NCBI GenBank assembly: GCA_036405195.1
Contig: DASWYB010000005.1
Coordinates: forward strand, 1 to 12,091
From: DASWYB01 sp036405195
GTDB taxonomy: Bacteria; Patescibacteriota; UBA1384; 2-12-FULL-50-11; DASWYB01
Length of the DNA: 12,091 nt
Direction: 5' to 3'
Notes under the pieces: model-generated
Databases searched by the model: none
What the model was told of the DNA's origin: nothing
Seen by the model: the letters and a program-made list of their open reading frames with translations, nothing else
Shown here: positions 1 through 7,042 of the stretch, piece by piece
Layout: every line of letters begins with the position of its first letter
Numbering within the stretch: the first letter of the stretch is position 1
Translations under genes and position numbers: made by a program

Positions 1-693
1 GTGCTCGGTTACGCCACCTCCATGTTTCCCAAGAACTCCAATCCCATGCGCATCGTCAACCATCAGTTTGCAGCCAGTCCTTTTTGCTAATTCAACGTAA
101 GCGGGGATATTAATAATTTCACCATCAAGGCTAAATACACTTTCCGTTACAATTAGTTTGTTAGGCAGGTCATTTTCTTTAATCTTTTGTTCCAAGTCTG
201 CTAAGTCGTCATGTTTAAATACGACTTTTTTAGCTTTGCTTAAGCGACAGCCGTCTACGATTGAGCCGTGGTTATACTCATCGCTGAAAATGACGCTGTT
301 TTCGGCTAAAACAGGCATGTTGTTAAATAAAGGATCCATAACTGCGCGGAAGACTGCCGCATTTGCCATATAACCTGTTGGAAATGTTAAACAATCCTCG
401 GTTCCTGTTAGTTCTGCAATGGCTTTTTCTAAGTCCTCAATAATATCTATATTTCCACTAATAACTCGAGATCCGCCTGGTCCTACACCATATTTGTCGA
501 TGGCTTGTTTCGCAGCCTCTTTTACAGCAGGATGCTGCGTCATGCCAAGATAGTTATTCGAACAAAACATAAGGTAGTCTTCGCCGTTAACCTTACAGAC
601 TGGTTCGTTCACGCCTCCTTCGATAGTGTGAAAGTCGGGGTATAACCCCATCTGTGAAAATTGATCAACAAACAGTTCGATTGGGTCTGTCAT
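1..693 (-). CDS. PLP-dependent alpha-oxoamine synthase (KBL/AONS/SPT type), 3' part missing
   Basis: The N-terminal 231 residues are present and the gene runs off the window's left edge. The family condenses an amino acid (glycine, serine or alanine) with an acyl-CoA or acyl carrier thioester, releasing CO2, in the cytoplasm. Visible family features: SNNYLG at about 45-50, GPGGSR near 71-75, a PTGYMAN segment at about 105-111 in the cofactor-binding region, the NHGS histidine (H141) that stacks on PLP, ESVFSLDG at 184-191, and DDAHG at 213-217, whose Asp holds the pyridine nitrogen. The Schiff-base lysine would lie just beyond the window edge, so activity cannot be confirmed. The ATG at 693 overlaps the stop of the upstream ligase gene as ATGA. 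An AAGGAA Shine-Dalgarno (702-707) lies 8 nt before it, so the two genes are very probably translationally coupled. Candidates include glycine C-acetyltransferase, 8-amino-7-oxononanoate synthase and a serine palmitoyltransferase-like enzyme; substrate is not decidable. The family call is firm. Confidence 0.92.
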   Translation of the reverse strand, partial: MTDPIELFVDQFSQMGLYPDFHTIEGGVNEPVCKVNGEDYLMFCSNNYLGMTQHPAVKEAAKQAIDKYGVGPGGSRVISGNIDIIEDLEKAIAELTGTEDCLTFPTGYMANAAVFRAVMDPLFNNMPVLAENSVIFSDEYNHGSIVDGCRLSKAKKVVFKHDDLADLEQKIKENDLPNKLIVTESVFSLDGEIINIPAYVELAKRTGCKLMVDDAHGIGVLGKHGGGVTEH

Positions 694-2147
694 TTTCGGA
701 TTTCCTTTCGGCGGTCAACGATACGTTTTTCTTTTAGTTCGGTTTCTAGCCCGAGTAGTTGGATAACTTCTTTAAGGGGTTTTGAATTGATGGTTGCAGA
801 AATACCCATATCACGCTGAAGCAATGATTGCAAAAGTGCCATATCATTCTCGCGAACTTTTTCATCAGTGAATGCGATGTTGAGAATAAGCTCATCAATT
901 TCATAGGGGTCATCATTCTTCTTACGAACTTCGGCTTGCCACTCTTCTATGGAAGGGATCTCGTGCATAATTGAATGGAGGGCGTTTAGATTTACCAATT
1001 CTCCTTTAACCTTCGTTAGGTTAAGTTCGACCATATCGGAACGGCGTTCAATCGAAGAGTGAAGACGTGGTGTCGTACGTCCGCAGTGGTCACAAGGGGC
1101 TGTGATAATCATCTTTTTACAAAAATCCCCAGTACGATACCGGGTAACCACAGAACCACGCCAACCGAGCGATGTGTATACAATCTCACCAGAACTGCCT
1201 TCCTTGACGGGATTGCCGTGACGGTCGACCAGTTCGATCATTTCCAAGTCTGGATAAAGATGGTAGCCTGACTCTTCATGACATTGCACCCAAGCGGTTT
1301 TTGCTTCTGTGAGAGCGTAGGTAGATAGAACTTTGGTGTGTTTTGCGCCTAGCTTATTGAGAAGGCTTTTTACTTTTCGTCGTAATCCGGGACTTACGCG
1401 TTCTCCACCAAAAACTATAATTCGAAGTGACGAGAAGTTACGTTTTTCAGCCACTGCCTCACGAAGGAGATGGTAACCGTATCCCGGCATGATAATAAGG
1501 ATGGTCGCTTGAAGATTTTCGATCGCATCCATGATTTTTCTTGTGCCTAAAATTTTTCCTCCACCGGTTTGGAGGGTCATCATATTTTTACTTGTGGTTG
1601 TGTTGTACGCAAGCCAAAAGGCGAGGTGAGGTGCAAAGGGAAAGGCGTTAATAGCAATATCGTCGGAGGTCGCTCCGATTGTTTCGAATACTCTTCCGCC
1701 GCTTTCTCGTAATGTTTCTAAATCTTTCGCTGTATAAAGAAACGGAATCTGACTCGTGCTGCGCCCCGTTGTAAAATGGATATGGACCGGTTTAAATTCG
1801 TGGCTAAGCTCAGCTTTTACGTCGGTACCAAATAATTTTTTTAAGCCCAAGCTGAGTACAGCGCTTTTCGGCCAGGCTTTTCGAATAAGTTCAATGGAAG
1901 GCTGAAGAATAAAATCGCGAGAACGCTTTGGATTTGTCTCTGTGGGTAGGAGGTCGAGTTTTGAGGTAAAAGGTAGCTTTTGAAAATCTTTGAGGGAACG
2001 AACTGAGAGGTACTTTGATTTCTCTGGATGATTTTGAACAAAAGGTTGAAAAGGGAGTAAAAAACGAGAAACGTAACGAAGATTGGTAAGTTGGATATCT
2101 TTCCATTCTTTGATTGGTTTATACGCCAGTTTGTTCCATTCAGCCAT
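690..2147 (-). CDS. Phenylacetate-CoA ligase (PaaK/CapK)-like adenylate-forming enzyme
   Basis: A 485-residue cytoplasmic enzyme of the ANL (adenylate-forming) superfamily. Relatives activate a carboxylic acid with ATP to an acyl-adenylate and pass it to CoA or another thiol. Motifs in order: a degenerate Thr/Ser/Gly P-loop, TTGRSTSQIP (126-135); GGERVSP (247-253); TYALTE (276-281, the A5-like motif); YRTGD (337-341, A7-like); a CxxCGR motif (C352, C355) typical of PaaK relatives; then ERRSDM (367-372). The C-terminal lid after this point matches PaaK weakly. The P-loop departs from the usual SSGTTGKP, so substrate or partner may be unusual. Start choice: ATG 2147 has a GAGGA ribosome binding site about 7 nt upstream and its own extended -10. 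The stop overlaps the start of the alpha-oxoamine synthase, so it probably supplies that enzyme's activated acyl substrate (inference). Family call good, substrate unknown. Confidence 0.85.
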   Translation of the reverse strand: MAEWNKLAYKPIKEWKDIQLTNLRYVSRFLLPFQPFVQNHPEKSKYLSVRSLKDFQKLPFTSKLDLLPTETNPKRSRDFILQPSIELIRKAWPKSAVLSLGLKKLFGTDVKAELSHEFKPVHIHFTTGRSTSQIPFLYTAKDLETLRESGGRVFETIGATSDDIAINAFPFAPHLAFWLAYNTTTSKNMMTLQTGGGKILGTRKIMDAIENLQATILIIMPGYGYHLLREAVAEKRNFSSLRIIVFGGERVSPGLRRKVKSLLNKLGAKHTKVLSTYALTEAKTAWVQCHEESGYHLYPDLEMIELVDRHGNPVKEGSSGEIVYTSLGWRGSVVTRYRTGDFCKKMIITAPCDHCGRTTPRLHSSIERRSDMVELNLTKVKGELVNLNALHSIMHEIPSIEEWQAEVRKKNDDPYEIDELILNIAFTDEKVRENDMALLQSLLQRDMGISATINSKPLKEVIQLLGLETELKEKRIVDRRKEIRK

Positions 2148-2171
2148 AATATTTCCTCGGGTATTTTCTCG

Positions 2172-2180
2172 ATTATATCA
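2172..2180 (-). promoter_or_regulatory. Extended -10 promoter for the ligase/synthase pair
   Basis: On the minus strand the 37-bp gap between the hydrolase stop and the ligase start holds a perfect TATAAT (2172-2177) preceded by an extended TGA element. No good -35 is seen 16-18 nt upstream, as is common for extended -10 promoters. The predicted start near 2165 gives a leader of about 18 nt containing the GAGGA site. The ligase and synthase can therefore be transcribed separately from the hydrolase. Confidence 0.6.
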
Positions 2181-2184
2181 TATA

Positions 2185-2964
2185 CTAAGAAGCGTTTTCG
2201 CTATTTTTGATCCGGTTAAAAAAATCAAGGATGTAGGTGTAAACAGAGTCATCTTTATGGAGTGAGTGATGAGGTTGAGAAATCCATACCAGTTGCTTAT
2301 CAATAGCTGGAATATTTTGAAAAAAGTAGTTACCGCTTTTACTATTAACCAACCCATCATTGTCAGACTGGATAATAAGAGTTGGTGACTTGATATTCTT
2401 AAGGTAAAAAGGTGTTTCGTCTTGGATGAGGTGGAGGGCATCACTAATACTTTTTAGTTGGAGTGACCCATAACTAGCGGCTGGTCCTCCGATGAGAAGT
2501 CCATCCTTAAGTTCTTTTTTAAAGGATGCGTGGTAATACTTAATACCTAGGAAACGTAATACGAACATATAGAAAACAATCCATGTCCCACGTTGGAGCC
2601 ATCTTGGAGTTCCCGCTAAAATAAGGCCGTCAACTTTTCTTTTATTCGCGAGGATGCATGCCAAGTTTCCTCCCATTGAGACGCCGAGAATGATCACATT
2701 GTTACAGTATTTTTTTAGATGTTTATAGGCTTCGTCTGCGCTTTTGATCCAATCTTCCGTATCATAGAGAGCTAAGTCATCGGGTGTGGTTCCGTGGCCA
2801 GGTAGAAGAGGGGCGTAGTAACTCAATCCCTGCTTTTCAAGAAGACGAGTGAGTTTTGAAAATACACCAGGGGTGCTTGAAAATCCATGCAGTAGTAAAA
2901 CACCTGTTTTCGCGTCAGGGTGGAGATATTCTAGCGTCGAGTGAAGTTTTGTTTCATGCGTCAT
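2185..2964 (-). CDS. Alpha/beta hydrolase, carboxylesterase/monoacylglycerol lipase type
   Basis: A 259-residue serine hydrolase, close in layout to small bacterial carboxylesterases of the Est30 type. The sequence shows the oxyanion-hole motif LLLHGF (23-28), PLLPGHG (52-58), the nucleophile elbow GVSMGG with Ser96 (94-99), the acid QSDNDGLV with probable Asp203, and the terminal His in PHHSLH (probably His233). The triad is complete. A hydrophobic stretch around 127-141 in the cap region could touch membrane or lipid. There is no signal peptide, so it is predicted cytoplasmic. The gene lies 37 bp upstream of the ligase on the same strand and may hydrolyse an ester or thioester in the same pathway, but the ligase has its own promoter, so the link is inference. 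No Shine-Dalgarno precedes ATG 2964. Confidence 0.88.
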   Translation of the reverse strand: MTHETKLHSTLEYLHPDAKTGVLLLHGFSSTPGVFSKLTRLLEKQGLSYYAPLLPGHGTTPDDLALYDTEDWIKSADEAYKHLKKYCNNVIILGVSMGGNLACILANKRKVDGLILAGTPRWLQRGTWIVFYMFVLRFLGIKYYHASFKKELKDGLLIGGPAASYGSLQLKSISDALHLIQDETPFYLKNIKSPTLIIQSDNDGLVNSKSGNYFFQNIPAIDKQLVWISQPHHSLHKDDSVYTYILDFFNRIKNSENAS

Positions 2965-2975
2965 AATAGTGAATA

Positions 2976-2981
2976 GTTATA
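2976..2981 (-). promoter_or_regulatory. Possible -10 of the hydrolase gene, near-leaderless
   Basis: TATAAC on the minus strand ends 11 nt before ATG 2964. Transcription would start about 4-5 nt before the start codon, which fits the lack of a Shine-Dalgarno. No convincing -35 was found, so this is tentative. Confidence 0.35.
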
Positions 2982-3025
2982 GTCTATCAATTGGACGGTA
3001 CTTACTCAAGCGTTTCCTTGCCGGT

Positions 3026-3055
3026 TTGACAGCTCTTCTGAAAAGCGTTTATATA
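3026..3055 (+). promoter_or_regulatory. Sigma-70-type promoter of the response-regulator pair
   Basis: A perfect TTGACA (3026-3031) is followed after 18 nt by TATATA (3050-3055); with 17 nt spacing the hexamer is TTATAT. The start would fall close to the AAGGAG ribosome binding site of the gene at 3072, so the leader is very short. The hydrolase gene is transcribed divergently from the same 107-bp gap. Confidence 0.65.
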
Positions 3056-3071
3056 AAATAAAGGAGACCAT

Positions 3072-3473
3072 ATGGGAGAAGAAGGAACTATTGGTAAATC
3101 AGTATTGATCGTCGATGACGATATGACCTTACGCGAAATGTATGAAGAATATCTTAAAGCCTCGGGTTACCTAGTTGTTACGGCTCAAGACGGTGAAGAA
3201 GGGTTAGCGCAGGCAAAGCAGAGTAAACCGACAGCAATTCTTTTAGACCTCATGATGCCAAAGATGAACGGAATTGAAGTTCTTCGGCGCTTAAAAGCTG
3301 ATGAAGAATTAAAAGAAATCCCTGTGATTGTGTTTACTGCGTTAATTCAAGATCTGGAAAAGCAAGAGAGTTTTGCAGCCGGTGCCTCTGACTATGTCGT
3401 AAAAACAGAAGTAACTCCAAAATCTATCCTGACAAAAATTCAAGAACTCACAACATCAAAGGGCGAAAACTAA
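3072..3473 (+). CDS. Stand-alone response-regulator receiver (REC) protein
   Basis: 133 residues, almost exactly one CheY-like receiver domain (about 9-128) with no output domain. Phosphorelay residues are all visible: acidic pocket D15/D16, phosphoacceptor D59 in LLDLMMPKMNG, switch Thr T89 in VFTA, and K111 in YVVKTE. It should therefore be a competent phosphoacceptor that acts by protein contact rather than by binding DNA. No histidine kinase lies in the window, so the partner is unknown. The start ATG has an AAGGAG site at the right distance. It is followed 14 bp later by a small membrane protein gene and is probably co-transcribed with it. Confidence 0.9.
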   Translation: MGEEGTIGKSVLIVDDDMTLREMYEEYLKASGYLVVTAQDGEEGLAQAKQSKPTAILLDLMMPKMNGIEVLRRLKADEELKEIPVIVFTALIQDLEKQESFAAGASDYVVKTEVTPKSILTKIQELTTSKGEN

Positions 3474-3487
3474 ACGAAGGGGAAATC

Positions 3488-3748
3488 GTGAACGATAATA
3501 CACCCTCCGATCGCGGAATACTTCGTCCACGCAGACTTGTTATTGCCGTATTAGTGGTTCTTTTTATTGGACTTATTGTTTTTGTCAGTCAGTCGATTTT
3601 TATTTCGGCGGATGTATTAACCGTACCAGACTATAATCCGGCAGAGCTAAAACAACGTTATCAAACGACAATAAGTGCCAGCCCAAGCGTTACTGCTTCT
3701 GGCTCCCCCTTAGCGGCTGTCTCGCCAAGCCCGCTTGTAACTCCTTAA
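3488..3748 (+). CDS. Small single-pass membrane protein with Ser/Thr/Pro-rich tail, unrecognised
   Basis: 86 residues starting at a GTG codon, with a purine-rich AAGGGGAAA site just upstream. A positively charged stretch (R9-R16) precedes one hydrophobic segment (about 17-40), giving a predicted N-in, C-out topology. After it come a short polar region and a low-complexity Ser/Pro/Thr/Ala tail (about 63-86). No family is recognised. Its position 14 bp after the receiver gene suggests co-expression, but no functional link is shown. The tail resembles the linkers of the repeat protein at 5604-6554. It faces lepA convergently; no clear terminator is seen in the 26-bp gap. Confidence 0.6.
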   Translation: MNDNTPSDRGILRPRRLVIAVLVVLFIGLIVFVSQSIFISADVLTVPDYNPAELKQRYQTTISASPSVTASGSPLAAVSPSPLVTP

Positions 3749-3774
3749 AGACAATTAAGAAGTCAGGATTATTT

Positions 3775-5526
3775 TTAGTACGATTTTGGTTTGAGGGCTT
3801 CAAGAAAAACATTGGTGGGAAGGCTTACTTTACCCATTTGTTTCATTTTTTTCTTGCCTTCCTTTTGTTTGTCGAGCAGTTTATTCTTCCGAGTTACGTC
3901 TCCTCCGTAGAGCTTAGAGGTAACATCTTTACGCATGGCAGAAACTGTCTCACGTGCCACAACCCGGGCGCCAATCGTGGCTTGAATACTAATTTCGAAC
4001 ATTTGTTTTGGAATCAACTCTTTTAATCGTTTTGTAAGTTCTCTGCCACGGGCTTCTGCTTGGCTAACGGGCACGATTTGAGTGAACGGGGCTACCTTAT
4101 CGCCAGCAATAAGGATATTCATTTCGACAAGTTTTCCTGCGCGATAGCCGATCAAGTCGTATGAAAATGACGCGTATCCAGCCGATACGCTTTTGAGTTG
4201 ATCGCTAAAATTGATGATGATTTCGGAGAGGGGGAATTCGTACTCTAAGATGGCCGTTGTATTTTTGTCTTCAAGGTGTTCACCAATGTATTGTAGCGAG
4301 AGATAGATCCCACGATGGGATTCGGCTAGTTCCATGATACCGCCGATATATGCTGGCTGGGTGATAATTTCCGCTTTGACCCAAGGCTCTTCATATCCAT
4401 TCATCGCATCACCGGTGTGGGCGACAACTGGGGTCGTAATGACTAAATCTTGGTTATACTCACGTTCTAAACGTTCTTTAATAATCTCTAAGTGTAATAA
4501 ACCCAAGAAGCCAACACGAAATCCTGACCCGAAGGCATCAGAGTAGTGTGGTTCAAAAGTGATAGAAGCATCATTGGCTGAGAGCTTTTCTAAGGCAGTT
4601 CGTAAGGCTGTCGTGTCTCCGTCTGAGTGGAAGAGGGAGGCAAAAACCATTGGCTGAGGTTGGCGATATCCTTCGAGGGGTGCGGTAGCTCGTCCGGAGA
4701 CATGGGTAATCGTATCACCGACGCGGCAGTCGGCTACGCGTTTAAAGCCGGTTACGATGTACCCAATATCACCTGCTTCTAGTTTTTCGACGGGCTTGTG
4801 ATCAATCGTCATGACACCGACCTCTTCAACGGTAAAGGTTTTGCCGTTGGCCATCATCACAACGTTTTCGCCCGCTTTTATAGATCCTTCCATAATCCGA
4901 ACATGAGCAATTACTCCCCGATAGGAATTGAACTGGGAATCAAAAACTAAGGCGCGAAGGGGCGCATTGATTTCTTGTTGTGGCTGAGGAATCGCATGCA
5001 CGACTCGTTTTAATATTTCATCCAAACCGAGTCCGCTTTTACCAGATGCGGGGATAACAGAATCAGGGTCACACTTGAGCAGATCTGCCAGTTCAAAGGC
5101 AACTTTTTCTGGTTCAGCTGCGGGAAGGTCAATTTTATTAACGACGGGAACAATCGTAAGATTATGTTTCTGGGCGACTGCTAAGTTGGCTAAGGTTTGA
5201 GCTTGAATGCCTTGGGTTGAATCAACCAGTAAAATAGCGCCTTCGACAGCGGCGAGAGAGCGAGAAACTTCGTACCCAAAGTCCACGTGTCCAGGTGTAT
5301 CGATAAGATTGAGTTCGTAATCAACTCCGTCCAGGTGATACTTCATATGGACTGGTTGGAGCTTAATGGTGATGCCGCGTTCTCGTTCTAAGTCCATAGA
5401 GTCAAGCATTTGCTCGCGAATCTTATTTTTTTCAATTGTTCCGGTGTATTCCAAAAAACGGTCGGCTAATGTCGATTTTCCATGGTCAATATGCGCGATA
5501 ATACAAAAGTTACGAACCTGTTGCAT
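3775..5526 (-). CDS. lepA: Elongation factor 4 (LepA), ribosome-associated GTPase
   Basis: 583 residues, close to the usual length of about 600. LepA is a translational GTPase that binds ribosomes and has been linked to back-translocation and subunit biogenesis. G-motifs: G1 AHIDHGKS (11-18), G2 RGITIK (50-55), G3 DTPGH (76-80, with catalytic H80), G4 NKID (130-133), G5 SGKSG (161-165). The EF-G-like domains follow, and then the LepA-specific C-terminal domain with YGGDVTRKNKLLDKQKEGKK and KMKQMGKVSLP, which separates it from EF-G and TypA. ATG 5526 has no Shine-Dalgarno. It lies 9 nt after a perfect -10, so the mRNA looks leaderless. The assignment is very secure. Confidence 0.98.
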   Translation of the reverse strand: MQQVRNFCIIAHIDHGKSTLADRFLEYTGTIEKNKIREQMLDSMDLERERGITIKLQPVHMKYHLDGVDYELNLIDTPGHVDFGYEVSRSLAAVEGAILLVDSTQGIQAQTLANLAVAQKHNLTIVPVVNKIDLPAAEPEKVAFELADLLKCDPDSVIPASGKSGLGLDEILKRVVHAIPQPQQEINAPLRALVFDSQFNSYRGVIAHVRIMEGSIKAGENVVMMANGKTFTVEEVGVMTIDHKPVEKLEAGDIGYIVTGFKRVADCRVGDTITHVSGRATAPLEGYRQPQPMVFASLFHSDGDTTALRTALEKLSANDASITFEPHYSDAFGSGFRVGFLGLLHLEIIKERLEREYNQDLVITTPVVAHTGDAMNGYEEPWVKAEIITQPAYIGGIMELAESHRGIYLSLQYIGEHLEDKNTTAILEYEFPLSEIIINFSDQLKSVSAGYASFSYDLIGYRAGKLVEMNILIAGDKVAPFTQIVPVSQAEARGRELTKRLKELIPKQMFEISIQATIGARVVARETVSAMRKDVTSKLYGGDVTRKNKLLDKQKEGKKKMKQMGKVSLPTNVFLEALKPKSY

Positions 5527-5535
5527 AACGGGTTA

Positions 5536-5564
5536 ATTATACCAAATTATGTCTATGGAGTCAC
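5536..5564 (-). promoter_or_regulatory. lepA promoter giving a leaderless transcript
   Basis: On the minus strand, GTGACT (-35, 5559-5564, four of six consensus bases) is followed after 17 nt by TATAAT (5536-5541) with an extended TGG just before it. Transcription should begin at about 5529, only 2-3 nt before the lepA ATG. Confidence 0.75.
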
Positions 5565-5568
5565 TCTA

Positions 5569-5588
5569 GGCCTAATAAGCCCCAGGCC
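5569..5588 (-). other. Small inverted repeat downstream of the repeat-protein gene
   Basis: GGCCT and AGGCC are separated by 10 nt, just after the stop of the 5604-6554 gene and just upstream of the lepA -35. It could end the upstream operon, but there is no T-run, so a terminator is not supported. Confidence 0.25.
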
Positions 5589-5603
5589 GAAATCAGAACT
5601 AGG

Positions 5604-6554
5604 TTATAGATGGAATCCGTCCGATAGGTATATCGCGTCGGGGTGTTCGTAGTTCCACTCTGTAATACAGTCCTGCCAGACCATATTTGCATTTGATAGT
5701 TGTTGCCAGGCTGTCATAGCGGTATTATAGCTGTTTAAGCTCTGGGTATAGGCTGTAAGAGCGGCGTAGTAAGCGTTTATGTCGGGATAAGCGTTAATGT
5801 CGTAATTGAATGCCGCTGGTGGCGTTGGCATTGGTCCCGGTTTTGCAGGAGGCGAAGTCATCCCGCCGGTACAGTTAGCCAAAGTGCTTTCAAAGTAACT
5901 TAGGGCAGGTGAGGGGGTGCTATGAGGTAATTTATCGCATTGTGAGGCAGGAAATCCTGCGGCTATGCAGTCTTCATAGGTCCCGTCATAGTTAGTGAAG
6001 TTATTAGAAGGGGTGGGAGAGGGTAAAGGAGTTGGAGTGACAGAGGACACAAATGGTGTTGGAGTGGTTGATTTGAGAAGGTGCTCACATTGTGAGGCAG
6101 AGAATCCCGCTGCTATACAGTCTTGATACGTTCCATCATAATTAGTTAGGTCAATTGAAGGAGTTGGTGACGGTGTAGGAGTGGGAGTTGTGAATTTATG
6201 AGGTAGCCCTGCGCAATCTGAAGCAGAAAAACCAGCAGAGATACAATCTTCATAGTATCCATCGTAACCAGAGAATGTTGGAGAAGCGTTTACAAGTGGT
6301 GTAGGCGTTACGGTTACCGTTGGACTAGGGGAAGAAAGTAGTCCTCTATCAAGAAGGAGCTGACACCAACTAGCACGTCCTGGGTCTCCTGCTAAACAGT
6401 CTTCGTACGCTGTGTGTTGATTTGGGACTGGGGAAGACGTCGTAGCCGTGAGTGTGTCGGCACTTGGTTGCTTGACCAGAGCGGTAAAGCTAATGGTCAC
6501 GAGTATAAGGATGATTACAATAAGGGAACTAAGAAAAATGACTTGTTTATTCAT
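5604..6554 (-). CDS. Membrane-anchored protein with repeated two-cysteine motifs and Thr/Pro/Ser linkers, unrecognised
   Basis: 316 residues. A single N-terminal hydrophobic segment (about 4-27) acts as signal anchor, with no lipobox cysteine, so the rest should lie outside the membrane. The body holds four copies of a motif of the form Y-x-D-C-x(9-10)-C: C53/C64, C104/C114, C146/C156 and C196/C206. The last three share GxYxDCIxAGFxAS. Linkers are runs of Thr, Pro and Ser (about 76-92, 121-135, 162-183, 211-217). A C-terminal part (about 245-290) is rich in Tyr, Ala and Asn, and a fifth degenerate copy, WQDCITEW, sits at 293-300. Paired cysteines suggest disulfides or metal binding outside the cell (inference). 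It follows the gene at 6564-6983 by 9 bp, with its AAGGA site overlapping that gene's stop. No known family recognised. Confidence 0.75.
   Translation of the reverse strand: MNKQVIFLSSLIVIILILVTISFTALVKQPSADTLTATTSSPVPNQHTAYEDCLAGDPGRASWCQLLLDRGLLSSPSPTVTVTPTPLVNASPTFSGYDGYYEDCISAGFSASDCAGLPHKFTTPTPTPSPTPSIDLTNYDGTYQDCIAAGFSASQCEHLLKSTTPTPFVSSVTPTPLPSPTPSNNFTNYDGTYEDCIAAGFPASQCDKLPHSTPSPALSYFESTLANCTGGMTSPPAKPGPMPTPPAAFNYDINAYPDINAYYAALTAYTQSLNSYNTAMTAWQQLSNANMVWQDCITEWNYEHPDAIYLSDGFHL
5928..6410 (-). repeat. Four coding repeats of a two-cysteine motif
   Basis: Repeat units encode residues 49-67 (6354-6410), 98-116 (6207-6263), 138-159 (6078-6143) and 188-209 (5928-5993). Units 3 and 4 are nearly identical at protein level and similar in DNA, and unit 2 is close, which points to duplication within the gene. 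Unit 1 is divergent (11-residue rather than 10-residue Cys spacing). Separating sequence encodes low-complexity TPTP/SPTP linkers. Confidence 0.85.
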
Positions 6555-6563
6555 AATGGTTCC

Positions 6564-6983
6564 TTATTTCCATACCTTGGTTGGTGCACCATCGGAGTAT
6601 TGCTGGGAAATTTGCTGGTTGTAGCACTTTTGGGTGCTTGTGTGGAGATCCTGCATCCAGTTGATGCCTTCCAGGTAGTTTGCACGAACACGTGATACGT
6701 ATGCCGCTGTCTCGCTTGTTGCTGCACTGCTGCTAGGAACAGAAGGGAGAGGGGCGGGGTGTTGGGCAATTGTTGGCGCGAGGCATGTTTTTACGGCAAC
6801 ACTATTTAAAATCTTAGTATCAACGTTTTGAGGGATAGCGAGCTCGGGGACGGGGGGGAGTGCTGAAGTGCTTTTATTTTGAGTTTCTAAAAGATAAGAA
6901 TTTAAAGCGATGCTAAAAAGCAAAAAAAGAATAAGCGCAGCAAGCAAATAAATAAGTTTTTTGTGACGTGAAATCCAGGACAT
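6564..6983 (-). CDS. Small membrane-anchored extracytoplasmic protein, unrecognised
   Basis: 139 residues from ATG 6983, chosen because a strong GGAGG site sits just upstream and the promoter lies further up. A longer reading from ATG 7034 would start inside that promoter. Basic residues (R6, K8, K9) precede a hydrophobic segment (about 10-30), so the rest should be outside. Then comes a Pro/Ser/Ala-rich spacer (about 38-90) and a more ordered C-terminal portion (91-139) with several Tyr and Gln. Two cysteines, C67 and C120, could form one disulfide. No family is recognised. It is the first gene of an apparent two-gene operon with the cysteine-repeat protein, which has a similar architecture, so the two may act together at the cell surface (inference). 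Confidence 0.7.
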   Translation of the reverse strand: MSWISRHKKLIYLLAALILFLLFSIALNSYLLETQNKSTSALPPVPELAIPQNVDTKILNSVAVKTCLAPTIAQHPAPLPSVPSSSAATSETAAYVSRVRANYLEGINWMQDLHTSTQKCYNQQISQQYSDGAPTKVWK

Positions 6984-7005
6984 CTCTCCTCCTCTATATA
7001 AGAAT

Positions 7006-7034
7006 ATAGTAGATGTCTTTAGCCGAGAAGGCAA
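7006..7034 (-). promoter_or_regulatory. Promoter of the two-gene surface-protein operon
   Basis: On the minus strand, TTGCCT (7029-7034) and TACTAT (7006-7011) are spaced by exactly 17 nt. The predicted start near 6999 gives a leader of about 16 nt containing the GGAGG site of the 6983 start. It lies just after the murJ stop. Confidence 0.6.
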
Positions 7035-7042
7035 GTATAACT

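Noticed and set aside
3749..3774. Bidirectional terminator between the 86-residue gene and lepA
   Set aside because: Only a weak GAC/GTC pairing is visible; there is no stable hairpin with a T-run in either direction.
5928..6410. Repeats as a possible CRISPR or mobile-element array
   Set aside because: Repeat units are in frame, imperfect and of unequal spacing within a coding gene, and the differences preserve the protein motif.
6564..7034. Longer 156-residue start for the small membrane protein
   Set aside because: It would start inside the -35 of a well-spaced promoter and without a ribosome binding site. ATG 6983 has GGAGG just upstream and places the basic and hydrophobic segments as a normal signal anchor.
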